Shown: positions 7,266-13,131 of the stretch, in pieces | How positions within the stretch are numbered: position 1 is the first letter of the stretch | Layout: every line of letters starts with the position of its first letter | DNA from: Terriglobia bacterium | GTDB lineage: Bacteria > Acidobacteriota > Terriglobia > UBA7540 | DNA length: 22,105 bases | Direction: 5' to 3' | NCBI GenBank assembly: GCA_030042795.1 | Contig: JASHYZ010000220.1 | Location: 1-22,105, forward strand | Position numbers and translations under genes: made by a program | Notes under the pieces: model-generated | The model's input: the letters and a program-made list of their open reading frames with translations, nothing else | What the model was told of the DNA's origin: nothing | The model's database searches: none

Positions 7266-8354
7266 TCAGCAATCGCCCAAACAGTAGTGCCGGCGAAACG
7301 TCTCCATGACGAACGCAACCAGCTCGGGCCGGACATGGCGGTTGTCCTCATCCCGCGGGTCGGTAAAGAACTCGGTAACAATCTCGTAGGACGGAAAATA
7401 GTACAACCGCTCATCATGCTGGTAATCCCGCATGAGTTGATCGATCGCCACTCGAAGCGTGGCCTTCGAAACGGAGTTTGCCGTCAGGCAGGACACGGGC
7501 CGGAATGTCGCCATCAAGGGTATCGGCGAAAGCGTGAAAATGACGCTTGCATCAGCGTGGAGCCTGCGAATCAGTTTTAGGATGGCGGCCAGGTTGTCGT
7601 AATTCTCACCCGGTGTTGAGAGGCGGAAGCCGTGACGCCGCTCGTCGAACAGGTGGGCGGGGATTGCGCGCCAGAAGGCGTCTCCGCTCGTCTTGTCGTA
7701 CCAGATCTCCGAAAGCCCGAGGGTGATGATGAACACCTTGGTTGCGCGCATGATCTCGTAAGTCTGGGCGCGAATGGCCGGATCGACCGCGGCGATTTCC
7801 TTGTGCGCCCCAAACCAGAGATTCTCCGGAAACTCACGCTCGTGAAGCGCCCACTCGAACTGCTGGCGGATGGAGAAGGTGTTCACCATGCCTTCGCCGA
7901 ACCGGATGATGTGGGCATCGAGGTCAAGATTGCGTCCAAACACGTTGTAACCGGCAGCCAGAAGATGCTCGGAAATATGCGCGGCAAAGCAACTCCCGAA
8001 CGCCGTGATCGGTACTGCCTTGTTGATGAAAGGCTTCCGTGGAAGCCACCCGGCAAGAATGTACTTATCAACTGCGTCCGGCTCTTGCAGCTCGGCTTTG
8101 CACGGGATGAAGTTGGTATGCTTGCCGCGATACCAGGAGCCGTTAAAAGTCGTCTGGTGAGCCCCCCGCTCGAAGTTGAGCACATTCAGGCCGCCATTGG
8201 ATCGATCTTGAACATCAAGCCGGCCCGCCTGGGCGTCGTTGGCCTTGGCCGCTGAGGTCTGGTGCGCTGGTGGTGCCGCGGACGGCAAACACGCCGGCGG
8301 AGCCGCAGGGAATTTCAGGTTCTCGAGGCCCGTAACTTTAATGAGAGACGGCAT
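7266..8354 (-). CDS. GSCFA-domain protein (SGNH-hydrolase-like)
   Basis: This 362-residue protein carries the name-giving motif of the GSCFA family: ITAFGSCFAAHISEHLL at about 116-132. Family features follow: LWFGAHKEIAAVDP, VFIITLGLSEIWYD, FTLSPIPLMATF and, near the C-terminus, a conserved His in NRHVRPELVAFVMETF. GSCFA proteins resemble SGNH esterases/acetyltransferases and often occur with polysaccharide genes, but their substrate is not established. I start at ATG 8354 because GGAG lies 8 nt upstream. A longer frame begins at TTG 8408 with no ribosome site. The first ~70 residues are Ala/Pro-rich and probably flexible. The gene converges on the GT25-sulfotransferase gene with a 68-bp gap that shows no clear terminator. 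The 239 bp upstream (8355-8593) contain only a short hairpin (CATGG/CCATG, 8566-8581). Confidence 0.8.
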   Translation of the reverse strand: MPSLIKVTGLENLKFPAAPPACLPSAAPPAHQTSAAKANDAQAGRLDVQDRSNGGLNVLNFERGAHQTTFNGSWYRGKHTNFIPCKAELQEPDAVDKYILAGWLPRKPFINKAVPITAFGSCFAAHISEHLLAAGYNVFGRNLDLDAHIIRFGEGMVNTFSIRQQFEWALHEREFPENLWFGAHKEIAAVDPAIRAQTYEIMRATKVFIITLGLSEIWYDKTSGDAFWRAIPAHLFDERRHGFRLSTPGENYDNLAAILKLIRRLHADASVIFTLSPIPLMATFRPVSCLTANSVSKATLRVAIDQLMRDYQHDERLYYFPSYEIVTEFFTDPRDEDNRHVRPELVAFVMETFRRHYCLGDC

Positions 8355-8593
8355 TTTCAGATCTCCGACATGGAGTACCCGCATGCGGCCGGAGCGAGGA
8401 TTGCGCAATCATCGCGTGCCCAAAGGGTGTCCAGCGACCTGAGCGGCGTCCCGGCAAAAAGTGGAACACCCGGCTCGTACGGACCGCAAGAGTTCCCTTG
8501 CAATCTCAGAACCACTTCATGAGCCGCCCATCAGTTCCGCGCGCCCCGTTTGTTGCCCGTTTTACCATGGCTTCGCCCATGTGAATCTCCTGG

Positions 8594-8857
8594 TCAGCCT
8601 TTCTTTCGCTTGGGGACTCTATCCTCGGCGTGGGGCGTTTCCCCGCCGCGACGATTCATAATTCTGTCGAATGCCTTGAAGTCTGCCCGGGCCCTGTGGT
8701 CTGCAAAATAGCGCGCGGTTTCAAGGGCGGAAACTTTTTCGGCCACTGCCGTGGCCACGAACTGATTGATACTCGTTTGATCCTCCCTGCTCAGCCTTTC
8801 CACCGCCTGCTTGAGCGAGCGTGGTAGCCGCAAAGGGTAGGTCTTTGTCTCGGTCAT
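8594..8857 (-). CDS. Ribbon-helix-helix-like (Arc/CopG/HicB-type) small protein, probable antitoxin
   Basis: This 87-residue protein starts MTETKTYPLRLPRSLKQAVE. A basic beta-strand (TYPLRLP) followed by two helices (SLKQAVERLSREDQTSINQFVATAVAEKV) is the ribbon-helix-helix DNA-binding pattern, and TSINQFVATAVAEK is typical of HicB/Arc-type antitoxins. The basic tail (RVPKRKKG) is unstructured. I chose ATG 8857, with GGGAG 11 nt upstream, over the longer frame from 8944 because the extra residues would be read across the divergent UPF0175 gene. No toxin gene follows it downstream (8409-8593 is empty). It may be an orphan antitoxin or a regulator sharing the operator with the divergent pair. 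Confidence 0.7.
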   Translation of the reverse strand: MTETKTYPLRLPRSLKQAVERLSREDQTSINQFVATAVAEKVSALETARYFADHRARADFKAFDRIMNRRGGETPHAEDRVPKRKKG

Positions 8858-8872
8858 GGTTTGATCGTCTCC

Positions 8873-8897
8873 CAAGGCACAAAATCGTGCTACCTTG
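8873..8897. promoter_or_regulatory. Inverted repeat between divergent toxin-antitoxin genes (candidate operator)
   Basis: The arm CAAGGCAC (8873-8880) faces GTGCTACCTTG (8887-8897) across AAAATC. The inner GCAC/GTGC and the outer CAAGG/CCTTG are exact complements, with three unpaired bases in the right arm. It lies in the 45-bp gap between the ribbon-helix-helix gene and the UPF0175 gene, the expected place for an autoregulatory operator serving both. Confidence 0.45.
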
Positions 8898-8902
8898 AAC
8901 TC

Positions 8903-9169
8903 ATGCAGATCACGGTAGAGTTGCCTGACGACATCATCCAGCACACGGATCCCGGCCGCGAGGCGCTCGAACGCCTCGCCGTTGAAGGCTACCGCACCGG
9001 GAAACTAACCCACCATCAAGCCAGCCAACTGCTTGGCCTGACGCGCTTTGAGTTCGATCGGTTCCTGGTCGAACGCAAAGTTTACAATCACGCGTACTCG
9101 ATCGAAGATTTACAGCACGACCTTGCGGACCTTGAAAAGCTCCGAGCGCAGGAACAGCCACGTAAATGA
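8903..9169 (+). CDS. UPF0175 family antitoxin-like protein
   Basis: This 88-residue protein begins MQITVELPDDIIQHT, followed by EALERLAVEGYRTGKLTHHQ and ASQLLGLTRFEFDRFLVERKV. This is the UPF0175 pattern: a short strand, then a helix-turn-helix-like segment with GKLT...LLGL.R.EF..FL. UPF0175 proteins are usually encoded immediately before DUF3368 PIN-like proteins and are thought to act as their antitoxins. The stop overlaps the next start as ATGA (9166-9169), so the pair is translationally coupled. A longer frame from 8861 adds 14 residues that would cover the operator, so ATG 8903 is preferred. Confidence 0.85.
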   Translation: MQITVELPDDIIQHTDPGREALERLAVEGYRTGKLTHHQASQLLGLTRFEFDRFLVERKVYNHAYSIEDLQHDLADLEKLRAQEQPRK

Positions 9170-9660
9170 CGATCGTTGTGGCCGATGCAGCCCCGCTCCA
9201 CTATCTCATACAAATCGGCTACGAAGACCTGCTGCCGCGGCTCTTCACAAAAGTATGGATTCCCGGTGCGGTGGCCGCAGAGTTGCGCCAGGAACACACC
9301 CCGTCTACTGTTTACCAGTGGGCCCAGCATCCTCCTTCGTGGATTGAAATCATAGAAATCACTGGCTCCCCTTCAGGGCACGAATTGGCGGGTCTGGACC
9401 GTGGAGAATGGGAAGCGATCGTGCTTGCCAGGAAGCTCAACGCCGATCTGCTACTTATGGACGAGCGGGCCGGTGTTCGTGCTGCCCGCGAGCAAGGGCT
9501 TACAGTAACCGGGACGTTAGGTGTTATGGTTGAAGCTGCCCAGGCCGGTCTCCTTTCGATTGACGAGGCGCTGGCCCGCCTGTCACAAACAAATTTTCGT
9601 AGAACGCCAGAATTGTTTGCCCAAACGCGTGAGTTGGTTCGTCGGCTCGGAGGGAGATAG
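9166..9660 (+). CDS. DUF3368 PIN-like nuclease, probable toxin
   Basis: This 164-residue protein opens with IVVADAAPLHYLIQIG, carrying the first PIN-domain acid D7 in the (A/S)D.(S/A)PL context of DUF3368. E39 (VAAELRQ), D78-R-G-E81 in LDRGEWEAIVLARK and D99 in LLLMDERAGVRAA supply the remaining acidic residues. This is a complete catalytic set for a Mg-dependent RNase like VapC. GLTVTGTLGVMVEAAQAGLL is the family's conserved C-terminal segment. It overlaps the UPF0175 gene by 4 nt. The protein looks intact, so the module is probably functional. The downstream 129 bp to the convergent GT4 gene show nothing recognisable. Confidence 0.85.
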   Translation: MTIVVADAAPLHYLIQIGYEDLLPRLFTKVWIPGAVAAELRQEHTPSTVYQWAQHPPSWIEIIEITGSPSGHELAGLDRGEWEAIVLARKLNADLLLMDERAGVRAAREQGLTVTGTLGVMVEAAQAGLLSIDEALARLSQTNFRRTPELFAQTRELVRRLGGR

Positions 9661-9789
9661 TCGGTTTGTCGATCGATGCTAAGCCTTCCGCTCCTTATTA
9701 TCCCAAGTGCCTTTGTCACGTCTGACTTTTGTCTACACCCTTTGCCTTAGAGACCGATCAACCTGAGCCGTCCCGCTGAAGCATTGCTT

Positions 9790-11010
9790 TCACGCCAGCA
9801 ATCTGCGAAATTCCGCCACCCAGCGCTTCAGCACCACGTTCCAGTCCCAACGTTCCACAATTTCCTGCCGCCCGATCTCCGCCCGTCGCCGGGCCTCTTC
9901 GCGGTTTGAATAAACCGTCCGCATTAATTGCCGCAGATGCTCGACGCTCGGTTGGGCCCAGCGGTGGCCGGCGAAATATTCCACGTCCTGCCACGACGCC
10001 GGCACCAGGCCTTCGATATCGATCAGGTAGCTGTTGCCATCGTTGAGAAAATCGAGCTGGCTGCTCCAGCGGGTCGCAATCACCGGCAGACCGCAAGCCA
10101 GAGCCTCGATGTAGGGAAGCCCAAAGCCCTCGCCGCGGGTGGGAAGTACGAAGGCGTCCGCGCTCGCATAAAGCCGCGGCAGTTCGGCGCGCGGAACGAA
10201 GCCTTGCACCAGGATAATTGGCGGCGTCTTTTCCAGACTCAGGCTGGCTTCCTTTTCCACAAAGTAAGCCAGCAGGGCTGCGGGATCGGCCATCCGGTCC
10301 GTGTGCTGAGTGATTTTCAGAATGAGGCAAACGTCTTCGTTCGCCTTAAACTCCGCGAGATACGCCTTGAGCAGCAGGTCCATGCCCTTGCGGTCTTGAA
10401 GGTCAAACATCGACAGAAACTTGAAACCCCGCGCCTGCTGCCATTGAAACGGCTTATATCCGGGGTGAAACAAACTGGCGTCGACACCCAAAGGCACAAC
10501 GCGCAGCCGATGCGGGTCCACTCCCGCTGCAGTGAAGGTCTCACGATTAAACTCAGATGGCACCCAAACCTCGTCCATGGCGTTGCACCAGCGCGCCCAG
10601 CCGTCCGGGAGGCGGTCCGTCTCGAACATGGTGTGACCCACGCGGCAGCGGCCGTAAGTATTCAAGTCCCACAGATACGCCATGGCGCCCTGATAGAAGA
10701 CGCTGCGCGCCGGGTCAACTTTTGCCCGTTTGAGGTCATCGAGGGCGTTGCGAGCGGAAACCGGCAACAGGCGCCGGTAATCCTCCTTGTCACCCAAGGG
10801 CGCCAATTGAACAGGAATGCCGCTGCGCGCCAAGCCCAGCACTTCAACCCAGCCCGCTTCGGCGTAACCGGTACCGCCATAGACGAGAGCCTGGAACACT
10901 ACACCCGCTGGCAGATCAGCGCTTACTTCCGATGCGAGCGCCTCAGTACCGTTGGAGCCGACGGGCAAGCTCGCGACCGGTCCCCGCGAAACGGTGTCAA
11001 TGTCACTCAT
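9790..11010 (-). CDS. GT4-family glycosyltransferase
   Basis: This 406-residue GT-B enzyme contains the family 4 signatures DEVWVPSEFNRETFTAAGV and VVPLGVDASLF at the domain hinge. FLSMFDLQDRKGMDLLLKAYLAEF opens the donor domain. ASADAFVLPTRGEGFGLPYIEALACGLPVI holds the E-x7-E motif (E294, E302). It lacks a typical N-terminal GGxG loop, but YGGTGYAEAGWVEVL (about 44-58) takes its place. It resembles the C-terminal half of the 776-residue GT4 protein. The gene stands alone on the minus strand, convergent with the DUF3368 toxin. Its upstream region has two GC-rich hairpins and dispersed repeat copy B. The sugar and acceptor are unknown. Confidence 0.9.
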   Translation of the reverse strand: MSDIDTVSRGPVASLPVGSNGTEALASEVSADLPAGVVFQALVYGGTGYAEAGWVEVLGLARSGIPVQLAPLGDKEDYRRLLPVSARNALDDLKRAKVDPARSVFYQGAMAYLWDLNTYGRCRVGHTMFETDRLPDGWARWCNAMDEVWVPSEFNRETFTAAGVDPHRLRVVPLGVDASLFHPGYKPFQWQQARGFKFLSMFDLQDRKGMDLLLKAYLAEFKANEDVCLILKITQHTDRMADPAALLAYFVEKEASLSLEKTPPIILVQGFVPRAELPRLYASADAFVLPTRGEGFGLPYIEALACGLPVIATRWSSQLDFLNDGNSYLIDIEGLVPASWQDVEYFAGHRWAQPSVEHLRQLMRTVYSNREEARRRAEIGRQEIVERWDWNVVLKRWVAEFRRLLA

Positions 11011-11030
11011 ACCGGCAGCTACCTTTAGGG

Positions 11031-11056
11031 CGTAGGGGTACGGCTTTGCAGTACCC
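11031..11056. repeat. REP-like hairpin H1 with CGTAGGG edge
   Basis: GGGTAC (11036-11041) pairs exactly with GTACCC (11051-11056) around GGCTTTGCA, preceded by CGTAGG. The element resembles, in inverted orientation, H2 at 11071-11094 and the palindrome at 21681-21711. All carry CGTAGGG-type edges and a GCTTGC/GCAAG-like loop. Confidence 0.5.
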
Positions 11057-11070
11057 TCACTGGCTAGGCT

Positions 11071-11094
11071 GGGTAGGGCAAGCTCTACCCTACG
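11071..11094. repeat. REP-like hairpin H2, inverted relative to H1
   Basis: GGGTAG (11071-11076) pairs exactly with CTACCC (11085-11090) around GGCAAGCT and is followed by TACG. Read on the minus strand it starts CGTAGGGTAGAGCTTGCC, matching the design of H1. Two such hairpins in opposite orientation 15 bp apart lie upstream of the GT4 gene. Confidence 0.5.
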
Positions 11095-11130
11095 TTGAAC
11101 GGTTAAATCTTTTAGCAGCTCCGCTTCTAG

Positions 11131-11187
11131 GCATGCTACTATTAACGCCTTAGTATATCTCGATTTTGTTGATTATCAAGGCTGAGG
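11131..11187. repeat. Dispersed ~60-bp AT-rich intergenic element, copy B
   Basis: This is the partner of 5624-5683. The blocks GCTACTATTAAC, TATAT, ATTTTGTT, CAA and CTGAGG are conserved in order. In copy B the frame corresponding to the first codons of the sulfotransferase gene is closed by TAA. This argues that the element is not coding in either copy. Confidence 0.6.
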
Positions 11188-11380
11188 AGCGTGCCAGGGA
11201 AGCCCCGCGATCTGTGGCTCAAAGAAGACGTTCAGCGACACGGCAACCGGGGGAACAACCGGCACGACCGCGTTTGCCACGGGTTCCTCATCGCAAACTT
11301 TCAGTGTGAACGAAACCGCAACTGTGGGCAGTGCAGAAACGTTGACCCTGCAGCAGTTCGTCGTAAGGGTTATCAAGTGA
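11186..11380 (+). pseudogene. Possible 3' remnant of a secreted-protein gene
   Basis: An open plus-strand frame without an ATG runs from just after a TGA (11183-11185) to the TGA at 11378-11380. Its 64 codons read CQGSPAICGSKKTFSDTATG and then a Thr/Ser/Gly-rich stretch ending TLTLQQFVVRVIK. The composition and GC-rich third positions look like the C-terminus of an extracellular beta-rich protein rather than a random frame. The 5' part is missing and repeat copy B lies exactly at the break. The frame overlaps the end of the PEP-CTERM-like gene tail-to-tail by 8 bp. I do not recognise the family, and it could still be a chance frame. Confidence 0.3.
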
Positions 11381-12128
11381 GGATCGCCTTGCGAAATGTT
11401 TGCGAGATGGCGAGTGCTGTAATTCCAGCAGCCAGCAGAATCGCAGTGGCGGACTCTGGGGTTGTGACAAAAAAGGTCGAGGTTCCGGAATCGAGGTGAG
11501 AGGAAGTGACATCGCCATCGGACCATACATATACAAAGCTATTGCCGTCGAAACTTTCTTCAGCTTCAACACTTGCGAATGAAGGGCTGGGCGATGAACC
11601 AGTAAGGACCAATTGGGAGCCGTTCAGATAGACGGCATTGCCGGAGCTGGTGGATGGGTAGCAATAGCCTGGAGAACCTAGGCAATTCGCATACTGGGCA
11701 AATCCTGATCCTTGGCCGGCTTGGAAAGTGAATTGGGAGCCGATGTCGGATGGTGAGTAGGAGCTTTCGAGTTGAGTCACGACAGATTGGTAAGGTCCTG
11801 ACTGGCTCACGGTGGCCAGGTAGTCAAGCTCGACGTACTCAGAGCCAAGGGATGGGCTCTGGACTGGCGAAAGTGAGGTAAACGCGCCGCTGAGCGTAAA
11901 CGAAGGGTCGGCGGGCGATCCGCCGGGCGTGAAGGTAACGGCAGCTAGACTGAGCGGGGCCTGGCCTTCAGCTTCCGAGTTTCCCGAGTAGAAGTTGAAG
12001 GTGATTTGGCCGATGGAGCAGGTTGACCCAAGCAGGGCTTGAACGGTCTCGGTGATGCAGGGTGAAACTTGGGAACCACTGGCAACGGCGGGAACGAGCA
12101 GAGCAAGAGCAAAGATCGTTTTTTTCAC
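11373..12128 (-). CDS. Exported protein with PEP-CTERM-like sorting tail
   Basis: This 251-residue protein starts with a signal peptide (MKKTIFALALLVPAVASG, cleavage near 18-20). The mature part is Ser/Gly/Thr-rich and beta-type, with four cysteines. The C-terminus reads TTPESATAILLAAGITALAISQTFRKAILT: a PE-containing motif, one hydrophobic helix and a basic end. This is the architecture of PEP-CTERM proteins processed by exosortase, although the motif is TPESA rather than VPEPS. The GTG at 12128 has GGGGTGA just upstream. No exosortase gene is in the window. It is probably a surface or matrix protein, with unknown role in the island. The upstream 79 bp to the palindromic element show no strong promoter. 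Confidence 0.65.
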   Translation of the reverse strand: MKKTIFALALLVPAVASGSQVSPCITETVQALLGSTCSIGQITFNFYSGNSEAEGQAPLSLAAVTFTPGGSPADPSFTLSGAFTSLSPVQSPSLGSEYVELDYLATVSQSGPYQSVVTQLESSYSPSDIGSQFTFQAGQGSGFAQYANCLGSPGYCYPSTSSGNAVYLNGSQLVLTGSSPSPSFASVEAEESFDGNSFVYVWSDGDVTSSHLDSGTSTFFVTTPESATAILLAAGITALAISQTFRKAILT

Positions 12129-12207
12129 GATTCACCCCACCCGGCAATGGTAGGCGCCTGTGAGCCGCAGAGTCAACGGGTGTTACCTCTGTTGATGTTG
12201 GAGTTTG

Positions 12208-12352
12208 AACAGTTCGTTGAAAAACTCGTCCAGCCTGTCATTCCGAGGAGCCGGAGGCGACGAGGAATCTCGTATTTCCTTTAATTTCAGAGCGAGATTC
12301 CTCGCTCTGCTCGGAATGACAGGCTCCGGAAAACGTTTTTCAACGAACTGTT
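12208..12352. mobile_element. 145-bp MITE-like palindromic element
   Basis: Three nested perfect inverted blocks define the element. The ends AACAGTTCGTTGAAAAAC (12208-12225) and GTTTTTCAACGAACTGTT (12335-12352) match over 18 bp. GCCTGTCATTCCGAG (12233-12247) matches 12310-12324 over 15 bp. CGAGGAATCTCG (12261-12272) matches 12293-12304 over 12 bp. There is no coding capacity, so a non-autonomous transposable element is likely. I see no clear target-site duplication. Its right end lies 4 bp before the ATG of the next small gene. The transcript would fold into one long hairpin. Confidence 0.75.
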
Positions 12353-12356
12353 AAGT

Positions 12357-12599
12357 ATGGTGAAAACCAAAGTCATTCTCGCGGCTCTCTCGCTCGCATT
12401 TTCGTCCTTGATGGCTGTGGCTTCATCGACCGGCGGCAGCGGCCCGTCGACTATGGCCTTCAAAAAAAAAAGAAATTTTTTGGGTCGACCCTGGAATGTT
12501 ATTGAAAACAAAGGACCGAAAATGAGAAAAATGGGACTACCCTGGAATGTATATGAAAATAAACAACTTGAATTAAATACCCTGGAATATTATAGATAA
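12357..12599 (+). CDS. Small secreted protein with PWN repeats, possibly frameshifted
   Basis: This 80-residue frame begins MVKTKVILAALSLAFSSLMA, a convincing signal peptide ending near VASS. The rest is short: a Gly/Ser stretch, a lysine run encoded by ten consecutive A (12462-12471), then GRPWNVIENK and, 17 codons later, GLPWNVYENK. A third DNA copy of the repeat (12579 onward) is out of frame. In the +1 frame it reads PWNIIDK and stops at TAA 12601-12603. The region is much richer in A/T than its neighbours. There is no ribosome site because the MITE-like element ends 4 bp before the ATG. I know no family with this repeat. It could be a small secreted or signalling peptide precursor, or a decaying foreign gene. 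Confidence 0.5.
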   Translation: MVKTKVILAALSLAFSSLMAVASSTGGSGPSTMAFKKKRNFLGRPWNVIENKGPKMRKMGLPWNVYENKQLELNTLEYYR

Positions 12600-12603
12600 A
12601 TAA
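12488..12603 (+). repeat. Three direct repeats of ~25 bp (ACCCTGGAAT type)
   Basis: Copies start at 12488, 12539 and 12579, each ACCCTGGAATRT followed by an A/T-rich segment (GAAAACAAA, GAAAATAAA, GATAAATAA). The first spacing is 51 bp and keeps frame. The second is 40 bp and shifts it. Confidence 0.7.
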
Positions 12604-12757
12604 GATATTTAACTCCATTTTCACTCGTGCTCAATTACGGATCTGGTTGAAATGGCTGTAGTTAGTCGATAATTTGGGAATGTCTATGATAAGAAAGCAC
12701 TTACGCCGGAGAACTCACCTGGGCAGGAAGTCTCCGTGCGCAGTCTAGGAGCGTTCC

Positions 12758-13120
12758 ATGCTGGATTACTCGGGTAAAGGTAACGGTTCGGCGCTAGGCG
12801 CAGACGCGAGCGTTTCGGCGTCTGAGCTACAGGCGATTAAGGACAACATGTCAAAAACGGCCGCCGTTCTAGACCAGCTTTCCAAAGCCATTCTCGCCGT
12901 GCGCGACCAGGTAGCCAAGCTTGAGGCCGACTTCGCCGAAGTGCGTCCGCAGATTATCGCCTTCAAGGTGCACACGGAATCCTTCCCGCAAGCCCTGCGC
13001 GAAGCGCGTCGCTCCGACATTGCCGTGCACAAGGCCCTCGAGAGTTTTGAAGCCCGGCTGAACGCGCTGGAGGCAAAGGCGAACGGGCGCCAGGCGCAAA
13101 GCCCGACAAACGCGCAATAG
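12758..13120 (+). CDS. Small coiled-coil protein of unknown function
   Basis: This 120-residue protein has a strong ribosome site (AGGAG, 7 nt before the ATG). After a Gly/Ser-rich lead (1-20), residues ~22-105 show a continuous heptad pattern of hydrophobic residues (ELQAIKDNMSKTAAVLDQL, then VRDQVAKLEADFAEVRP, ALESFEARLNALEAKA). This suggests a long coiled coil. There is no signal peptide or membrane segment. It ends 11 bp before the double methyltransferase gene, with which it is probably co-transcribed. A scaffold or subunit role for the glycan enzymes is possible, but no family is recognised. The 158 bp before it (12600-12757) are A/T-rich at first and contain a weak promoter-like TTGAAA-N17-TAATTT near 12648-12676. 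Confidence 0.7.
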   Translation: MLDYSGKGNGSALGADASVSASELQAIKDNMSKTAAVLDQLSKAILAVRDQVAKLEADFAEVRPQIIAFKVHTESFPQALREARRSDIAVHKALESFEARLNALEAKANGRQAQSPTNAQ

Positions 13121-13131
13121 AGGGGTCCAGA

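Noticed and set aside
8566..8581. CATGG/CCATG hairpin as a terminator for the small ribbon-helix-helix gene
   Set aside because: Stem of only 5 bp and no T-run on either strand.
9758..10330. 190-codon minus-strand open frame over the GT4 gene
   Set aside because: It lies in another frame of a gene with clear GT4 motifs, and its translation is Arg/Pro/Gly-rich without any domain, as expected for a shadow frame in GC-rich DNA.
9928..11028. 366-codon plus-strand frame antisense to the GT4 gene
   Set aside because: Long only because GC-rich third positions suppress stops. The composition is atypical and the GT4 reading is conserved.
11191..11499. 102-codon plus-strand frame with GTG start after GAGGAG
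   Set aside because: The ribosome site is too close to the GTG. The Cys/Arg/Asn-rich translation runs antisense into the PEP-CTERM-like gene. The neighbouring frame (11186-11380) reads more like protein.
12488..12603. Three regularly worded repeats considered as a CRISPR array
   Set aside because: Only three copies, spacings of 51 and 40 bp with non-unique A/T-rich spacers, partly in a reading frame and no cas genes.
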